Source: Gnetum montanum
Lineage: Eukaryota; Streptophyta; Gnetopsida; Gnetales; Gnetaceae
Direction: 5' to 3'
NCBI GenBank assembly: GCA_015680685.1
Contig: MNCI01027496.1
Coordinates: 1,509,679-1,573,678, forward strand
DNA: 64,000 nt
The number at the start of each line of letters is the position of its first letter. Position 1 is the stretch's first letter. Below, piece by piece: positions 57,211 to 64,000 of the stretch. A program made the translations under genes and the position numbers. The notes beneath the pieces were generated by a model. That model searched no databases, was not told where the DNA came from, and worked only from the letters and a program-made list of their open reading frames with translations.

Positions 57211-58599
57211 TAGGCTAAAATCAAAGGGTTAGATTTGCTATCGGGAGAAAAGAAAACATTAAAATAAGCAAGAAACATCAAAAAGTAAGCTGGACATCAA
57301 AAGTCATGGAGCATATGTCATTTTTATAGTATAAAACAATGTTACAGGAAAGAGTTAGGCACATAAGCTTTCATTCACACATAGGACTTTTGAGAATTGT
57401 CACATGAGCTTTTGAAAAGTCATAGCACAATAAGAACTCTTAGAAAAGATGACAAGTGGCAGTAGTTGTTGTAGACAGGGTACCAAAGGTGGATCCAACA
57501 GTAGCAAGGGATCACCTAAGGCCTACTTACTCCCTCCTAGAGCTTATATGTAACTTACCCAAACCTTAGTTAGGAATTCTTATATGATTTTATTATCATT
57601 GTAGCATTATCGTAATGGAAGTTTTAGAATGAACCAAAATTTGAAAGATTTAGCTAAGTATTAGATTTTAGAGCTTAAATTTGATGTTTTCTAGTATTTT
57701 AGAGTAGATTAGGCTAAGAATTTGACATTTTAGTTTAATTTTATGATGGGGATCAAGAACCCAAGAATGTTGCTAAGGTTTTTCACATTTCTAGACATTT
57801 TCTTAGATTTGTGACTAGAAATCAAATGCATGTGTTAATTTCTAAGCTTATTTTACTAATATATTAAAGATTCGTCAAAATCTAGGACTTTTACGTGGAA
57901 TTTATAGCAATATTTATCAAGAAATGAGAATTTAGCATCATTGCTTCAGTGTTTTTGCATAGTGGTATAGCTAGGGCAATGAATTTCAAATTTTTATGTA
58001 GCTTTGAGTTAAATCTAATAAATGCATCAAATAGAATACGCAAAATTGTAGCTAAATCAACATTTTCATAAATGAATTTGTAATTATATTTACAAAATTA
58101 TGAAACAATGAGATTTTTGAGGTTTTTAACCATGAATTACACGATCAAGGATGAGCTCAACATGAGATTTCAATGTGGTAGAAAGAAAGATTTTTTATCA
58201 AATGCTAAGTTTTGGCAATGTCGTACGTCAAAATGAGTTTCAACATGAAACATTGAAAGTCAAGGTTAATGCTACGTTAACAATATATGATGCTCTACAT
58301 TAAAATAAATGATGTAAGTTATTGATGTTATTTTTGCAAAAAATACTTAAATTCTAACACACTGTGTAGATTGTTTCGACATGAAATGTTAAAACTTTGA
58401 TTTAACACTTGGGATTTTTTGCCAAACATCATAGAAAAATGTGAGATGTCAAAATTAAATTCGATGCACCACATAGAAGTAGCGGGAAGAATTGATGTAA
58501 AGCATGAAAAGTAATTTGTTTTTGTAGGGATGTTGCACCATCAAGAATGCTTGTTATTTAGCCAATGTACTTATTTCTCATGAATGAATGAAGTATTTT
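57211..58599. other. T2 spacer between RT and the antisense gene
   Basis: No gene is visible. It is AT-rich; 58,180-58,520 contains loose GATGT/ACATC units like those at 45,690-46,170, in the position where G1 carries its 30-bp array. Any 3' splice site for pol would lie here, but I cannot choose one. Confidence 0.45.
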
Positions 58600-61500
58600 G
58601 GAGAATAAGTGAAGGAAGGTTGGTCTAATTATGACCAAGCCTCTACTTAAAGATAGAACTTTGATCTTGCCATAAATATGGATGAAGAAAGAGGCTATTG
58701 AATTACTAAAATTTTGCATCACTCACTTTCACGTAGTAATTAGGACAAGCTTAGGAGAAGAAGTAGTCATGTGGGCTTTGGAGACAATCCTATCCAGAGA
58801 CTTTGTAGAGCTCGTAGATATTATTTGTGAGCTATTGTTAGATATTGAAGAGTTGACCAAAGATGTCATAGTGTATAGAAAACACCTAGACAAGCTATGG
58901 GAGCATAACAAATATCAACAAATTCAATGTTGATTGCACATTGCTGCTGGAGATACATAGAACTAGAGTAATGTCTAACCCACCAAGCACTCAAATTTTT
59001 GTTGAAAAGTGAGTTAGAAAAGATTGAAAGTTAAATGAAAGATAACCTTTATTTCCTAAAGAAACTAACTTTGAATTTTATGGTCTAGGTTCTACAACCC
59101 AAATATTCAAGGCTCCAATTACATGGCATTCCTCCAGAATCTATTATGAGACCTACCACAACATCAAAATTGGAGATGTTAGGTGATGGATCAATTCTTT
59201 GTATAGTCTAAGGATGCAGAGTTTCTAGAGAGAATATGAAAATAGGGGGTGGATTCATCTATTATAGAATTAAGTTCATGGAGAGCATGTAGAATGGTCA
59301 AAGGGGTCAAGGATTATCCTATGGCCTAAAGGTAAGAAAAAATTCAAAAAGCTATTTTTATACTCTTTTTATTATTGTTGTTTAAAGAGAAAAATCAGCT
59401 ACTAGAAGCAAATGTTCATTTGTAGGTCAAATAGATAGTGATGATGGCAAATTCATTAATTTCTTAGGAGATGTTAACTAGTGAGACTCTAAATGCCAAA
59501 AAGTGCCATTTTTAAGGTGAGGAAGTCAAGTATTTTGAAAGGTTTGATAGGGTAGGGATTTTGTATGCTTTAGGCTTAAAGCATTCCTACCCTAGTGTGG
59601 TAGAGTATCTTGGCCTAATAAAAAGTTATGCAGACAACAAGGCATTTTTTGTTGTTTGTATAGACTAGAAAGAAATGATGATCATTTGGGATTCGACTAT
59701 ACTTAGATATTAGATGGGCTTCCCTAAAAGAGGAATAAAGATTAACATCACCAAGCTAGATTCAGTAGAATTGTCAATAGTATAGGAGTGGAGGGGATCA
59801 CAAAAAAGAGATGTCATTAATGTGAATAAAGAAAACAATAAAGATCTAAAAAGGCATTTTCCTTTATTGATAGAGAGACTCTTCTATAATAAGATTGGAT
59901 AGAAATAAGAACTGGCCACAGGAGGATGTATGGATTATACAGGGCTATGTCCCAAGGAAGGGTAGTTGATTGTGCACCAAGTAATATGTCAAGGGGTAGT
60001 TGAAGAGATAGAAAAAATACTTCAGGAGGAAGAAAAGGAAGAAAAATATAGTGAGTAAAAGGTTTAATTTTTTATTTTATTGTGGGTTAATAAGAATAAT
60101 GGTAATGTTGTTTGCCCATGATGGGAAAAGCCAAGTAAATGTTGCCTTGGAGATAAACTTAAAGCCCTCATTATGCCAACACTTAGGGAGTTTGATGTTT
60201 GCCTAAAACATCAGAGGTGGAGATTCTTTGATGTCAAAGTCAAATAATAGAGAAGAGGTTGGGTCTTTAGTATTTAAAAGCATTGAATAATCCTGGAAGA
60301 AAATAAGTAGGGATGTTGAAGTCGGAAAGGAGGCAATTTTGGAGAGCAACTTTGGAACTATGGGGAAAGAAAAAGTGTCAAGGAAAAGAAGGATTCTTGA
60401 AGAGGAAGAGATTACTTTGAAGATGTTAGAAACTAGCATATCAAAGGAGAATTTGGAAGAAAAAATAAGTATGTGATTTACGTCAATTTTTTTGAAATTT
60501 TTGCTAATAATTTTTGATGCGATGTCATTTCTAGTTTTGACATGACTAGGAAAATGACATAATGCTAATAGTTGGTCTTTTTTTTTTTTATCAAAAAGGC
60601 TACATGAAAGAGGAGGACTTTAGAGAGTGAAGAAAAAATGCTACATTTTACCCTTCAATTCCAAAAGGACAGAAAGAAGTTATGAGTAAAAAGGAAAAGG
60701 ACTTCTCGGATAACTTGCTTTCATTAGAGGTAGATGAAGAGAAGAAATAAAGTATGGCTTTTTCTAATTGTTTTGATTTACTTTATAATAAAATAGATCA
60801 ATAAGAACAAGAAGGTGAGGATGAAGGAAGAGATGAAATTCTAGGATTTAAACTTCTTCTTCCTCCTCCTCCAATATACATCACTCCTTTTAGCAAACTA
60901 GTTTTGATTAATTTTGAGCTTTGCAATTGAATAAAGAAACTAACCAACTGTAGACTCTCCACATTATATGGTATATGAAAAGGATGTGATGTCAAAATTT
61001 TCTATGTTAATTAAATTTTGATGTTAATAATACTTAATCATTTTCTTTCCTTTGCAAGAGATGAAAAGAAAAATATGAGCTTGTGTCAAAGGAAATTAGA
61101 TTATGTTGGAGGATCTAGTAGAAGATATGAAGGCCAACTAAACTTTTTGTCTCTAGAGGAAGGCTAGTTACAAAAATCATTTCCTATAGAAAATTGTTTA
61201 TAAGTTAGAAATAGAGAATCTAATGTTCTCTTGGTTGAAAATGTAGAAATAAAGATAATGTTAAATTGGGATTAGGCAACTTTCCATGATCCCACAATAA
61301 ATAAGGATGTATCAGCAAAGAATATTGCTAAAAACAAAATAAGTGTTACTCTTAACTATGTGTAGGATATGGGAGTGTTAGTCATTGAACATGCCAATTT
61401 CAACATCATACTCCTAGACTCATTGGAGGAAGCACATAAGAATAAAGAAGAAAGTGATAGACAAATAAGGATGTTTTATAATTAGGTAGAGCTATTAGAA

Positions 61501-61600
61501 GTAGAAATCCATGGCAACAACATGGTGAGTCATAACCCTCCTTCCCACATATACTGGATGGAGAGAAATAAAGCAGTGGAGTTTCAAAGAGTGTTGTTGG
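58600..61600 (+). pseudogene. T2 antisense gene with degenerate NIF/FCP1-like domain
   Basis: The plus strand opposes T2 pol. 58,640-59,012 encodes DRTLILPxIWMKKEAIELLK, FCITHFHVVIRTSLGEEVV (EFL.FCF.RF.VVVWSS element), VYRKHLDKLWEHNKYQ (K.L.KLWE element) and, after a frame change, FNVDCTLLLEIHRTRVMSNP then PSTQIF (motif IV, D-D replaced by E-I). These occur in the same order and spacing as in G1 exon A. A donor-like GTAAGA near 59,333 and an acceptor TCATTTGTAG near 59,427 suggest introns. Further blocks are at 59,440-60,055 (acidic end EEVEKILQEEEKEEKY-like), 60,190-60,470 (KVSRKRRILEEEEITLKML) and 60,600-61,500 (Lys/Glu-rich). Frames are heavily broken. Confidence 0.5.
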
Positions 61601-61607
61601 TTCTAGC

Positions 61608-62220
61608 TTACTTATTAGTAGTTTCATCTTGAAACTTTACTTTTGATCCTCGTTTAATATTAACATTTTTAATGGATGGTAGAAACATGTTATCCCCATG
61701 AGTTATCATTTCACCATCCTCATATGACAAGTGAATCTCCTGGTGTATAGAAGATGAGATTGCTTGAGGATTGGCTAACCATGATCTCTCTAGGATCAAG
61801 TTAAAACTCGGTGTTTTCTCAACTACTAGAAAGTTGGTGAATGTATGAAATTATTCTCTAGCCACAAAGTCTAAGAAAATAGAACCTTGTATAGCTACCT
61901 ATGATCCATCAAATGACTTGAGTGTAGAGGTAGAGGTCTTCTAGATATTTTTAGTTAGGCATAGTTTCTTAACAATGGTAAATGGTATCACATTGGTTAC
62001 TGCCTCATCATCCACATGGACACGATGAACCTTATACTTGCCTACATGTACAGTCATGAGGAGAGGAGTAGTAGCACTTCTCCATTTTGTGGGCCAATCT
62101 TCACTTTGTTGTCATGAAAGGTAAGAGTGGTTTGATGCTTATCCTCTCTAACCTAAGTTTTCTTAATGATAGAGTGAATGGGTTTTTTATTAGAAATCAA
62201 CATTTGAACTAGCACATCTC
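61608..62220 (-). pseudogene. PR: T2 aspartic protease
   Basis: Minus strand: VHVGKYKVHRVHVDDEAVTN then VIPFTIVKKL (active site D-D-E-A where G1 has D-D-G-A), TSTLKSFDGS, then FNLILERSWLANPQAISSSI and HQEIHLSYEDGEMITHGDN, ending at a stop near 61,608. It aligns with 14,500-14,990 of G1, so the boundary between gag-protease and the antisense gene falls at the same place in both elements. Confidence 0.8.
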
Positions 62221-63799
62221 TATGATCAAGAGAAGTCATTACTAGGTTGTATAGGTTTAATGACATGTTCTTTTTCTTTCAAGGACTGTTTTACTTGCTT
62301 CATCATCATGAGGAAATTACTTTCCTTAGTGTGTGATTTTTCAACCTTGGTAGTCTTAATTTCCTCCACCCTTCCTAGAATTCTTGGTTCATGTTTTAAC
62401 ATATATGGCTTAGGCCCCTTACTCATACTTGGTTTATGATTCTCTCTTGGTTGACTGGTTGATGTAGTTTGGGTAATAGAGTTCATAAGTGGAGCTAGTA
62501 TTAGTGTAGATTTTGGTGGGCCAACCTGTTTTGAAGTCCCTTTTTTGTTAGCTACATTCAATAGGCTTTGTTGTTGGTTTGACAACATGTTATTTTCATT
62601 GCCATTGTAGTGGTGATTTCTTGTTACTTGGTGATGACATTGTTGAGATATTGACCACAATAGGTAAGCATTTGTCATAGGTTTTCATGGGTTTACTTGT
62701 GTATGATAGAGGAACCTAAATAACAAATGGTTTCCTAGCCTTAGAGGGATTTGTAACACTTTGCCTAGGTTATGATGTTGTTGCCATTGAAGATGGAATA
62801 CGTATGAAAAAATGCTCTTGAGGAGCTAGAGGTGGTGGTACTTGTATGACAAAGGGTGCTTTAAAATTTGGATTATGGGACCAAGTGCTAGTTGGTGGTA
62901 CCTTAATTACAAATAGTTTTCTAGGAGAACTAGACTATTTGGTTGCTATGAATGAGGCTAGGTATAAGATTTACTGTTGGTATTTGGAGGGTTGGATTCA
63001 TTCAACACTAACTCTTCAAGATCAATCATATTCTGGAGATCATCTTTTAATGCTAGGAAAAAATTAGTATCAAAATTTGTCAAGTCTAAAGTACTTTAGT
63101 AGTTTTATGGATCATCTTTGGTTGCCATCATTGGGTCTCTAGCTATTTCACAAAGATGATCATGCCTCTTACAAGCTTCCTCAAATAGTTCCTTATGTTG
63201 AATATGATTTTCTTTAAGTAAATATTCTAGAACCTCAAAGGGCTTCATAGGCAACTTAGCATACATAGTTCTATTCTTATGCTCAAAATTTGATCTTGGA
63301 TGGTTAGGAGCATTCAAGAAGATGGTTGAGATGGGTTAGAAGGTGTGTTGTGTGGTAGTGACTTTTGACTTTTTGCTTGTTTTAGGTCATTTGATAGTAT
63401 AGCCAAGGTTATTTGAACTTGTGTGGTCTTATCCTTATCCTTCCTAGTGTATTGGTTTTTGTAGGCCAGATAGGATGGATCATTGCTATCCTTGATTGCC
63501 TCCTTGATGTTCTTAATTTGTGAAAAGGCTTGACGAAGTGATCAAGGATCTAAGCAATAAAGCTTTAACTTGATGAGGTCATTAACAACTCCCTTCAAGA
63601 TAGCCAAAATGTGGATTTCAAAGATGGGCTTTAGAATCTCATTAAGTGTTGTGTTCCATCATTGAATAAACCTTTGAACTAGTTTAAGTAGCCTCTACCT
63701 CACTTTCATGAGTTCATCCAAGGTTGTATTAGGCTTTAAGTTGTCTAGGAAGCAGTTGATATATTGGGTTATCAAGTCATCCAAGAAGGAGATAGAGTG
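62221..63799 (-). pseudogene. gag: T2 gag, truncated by an LTR insertion
   Basis: Minus strand from 63,795: LDDLITQYINCFLDNLKPNT, LNEILKPIFEIHILAILKGV, VNDLIKLKLYCL and IKEAIKDSNDPSYLAYKNQY (capsid domain, aligned with G1 12,590-12,990). It continues with MYAKLPMKPFEVLEYLLKEN and a Gln/Ser/Lys-rich tail (62,678-62,226, 150 codons open). The N-terminal half lies beyond the LTR that starts at 63,800. Confidence 0.8.
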
Positions 63800-64000
63800 T
63801 GATGAGTGGCGAGGTACCCCTACACTCCACCATACGAATACGAGCGTACACGCGCGATCCGGTCGAACTCCGTAGACTAAATGCCTTAACGCCACAAGAA
63901 ACACTTGGGGTTAATCGTTCGTTGTCTTCCCAGGCTTGCTTGTATGTGTCACGGTGTATGGTTAAGCAAGTCTGAGGTATGTGATTTTTTTGGTATTTTC
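63800..64000 (-). repeat. Athila-type LTR (minus orientation), continues out of window
   Basis: It starts TGATGAGTGGCGAGGTACCC, the reverse of the GGTACCTCGCCACTCATCA terminus shared by elements A, B, M2 and the solo LTR. It retains many CpG sites (for example CACGCGCGATCCGGTCG), unlike the other copies. The five bases before it are GAGTG, the predicted target duplicate. Confidence 0.85.

Larger units (their letters stand above)
53425..63799 (-). mobile_element. T2: decayed Tat/Ogre-like element, minus strand, partial
   Basis: Minus-strand order: gag (63,799-62,221), protease (62,220-61,608), then a plus-strand (antisense) gene (about 58,600-61,600), then RT-RNaseH-integrase (57,210-53,854). 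Gag, protease and pol each align with G1 (for example KLPMKPFEVLEYLLKENHIQ with PLPMKPSxLFDQLLKVGLMK; SSSIHQEIHLSYEDGEMITH with SSPIHQEIHIPYEGDEIIIH). Its gag is cut at 63,800 by another LTR and its 3' part is interrupted by element B. No LTR of its own could be delimited. It is much more decayed than G1. Confidence 0.8.

Noticed and set aside
1-64000. tRNA, rRNA or other structured RNA genes
   Set aside because: I saw no cloverleaf with A/B boxes and no rRNA-like blocks; the tRNA-like matches are only 18-bp primer-binding sites.

Overview
The window is repeat-dominated, AT-rich nuclear DNA of a seed plant. It shows no bacterial operons, no Shine-Dalgarno sites and no intact host gene. Almost every base can be assigned to nested, decayed Ty3/gypsy (Metaviridae) LTR retrotransposons of two chromovirus-free lineages. 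One is Athila-like: CX2CX3HX4C gag knuckle, primer-binding sites resembling the 3' end of tRNA-Asp, and LTRs beginning TGATGA and ending CTCATCA. The other is Tat/Ogre-like: very large, with a second archaeal-type RNase H and a pol split between protease and reverse transcriptase. Gene bodies are full of stops, so these are fossils rather than active genes. The species cannot be named from the sequence.

Layout. (1) 1-2,900: decayed minus-strand coiled-coil ORF. (2) About 3,050-30,190: an old minus-strand Athila-like element (M1). Its RT-RNaseH-integrase block (5,187-7,483) is inverted, and its gag zinc knuckle is interrupted by an 18-kb Tat/Ogre-like element (G1, 9,187-27,192, TSD ACACC). (3) 30,756-38,196: a second minus-strand Athila-like element (M2) with LTR, integrase, RT, protease and gag tail, carrying a solo LTR at 37,280-37,927 (TSD ATATT). 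(4) 39,504-45,277: gag-only Athila-like element A (TSD GCCAT). (5) 47,066-53,424: gag-protease-only Athila-like element B (TSD ATAGG). (6) 53,425-63,799, probably extending left through 45,278-47,065: a second, more decayed Tat/Ogre-like element (T2) on the minus strand, cut at 63,800 by another Athila-type LTR that runs out of the window.

Most interesting point. G1 and T2 share an unusual plan: gag-protease, then a spliced-looking gene on the OPPOSITE strand, then RT-RNaseH-aRNaseH-integrase. In both, the antisense gene contains a degenerate domain that I read as NIF/FCP1-type HAD phosphatase-like. Three motifs occur in the family order, but the catalytic aspartates are replaced. Its position matches the place where Ogre elements are known to carry an intron between protease and RT. 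G1 has a convincing 3' splice site at 21,117, directly before its RT reading frame. Short repeat families specific to each element sit at the joints between these modules.

How the parts work together: gag, protease, RT, two RNase H domains and integrase are the standard replication set. The LTRs, PBS and PPT give transcription and priming. Elements A and B lack pol and would have needed enzymes from relatives such as M1 or M2. Three single-N positions (12,107; 12,936; 43,073) sit between near-exact direct repeats and look like unmerged contig overlaps. Collapsing two of them puts the whole G1 gag-protease in one frame.
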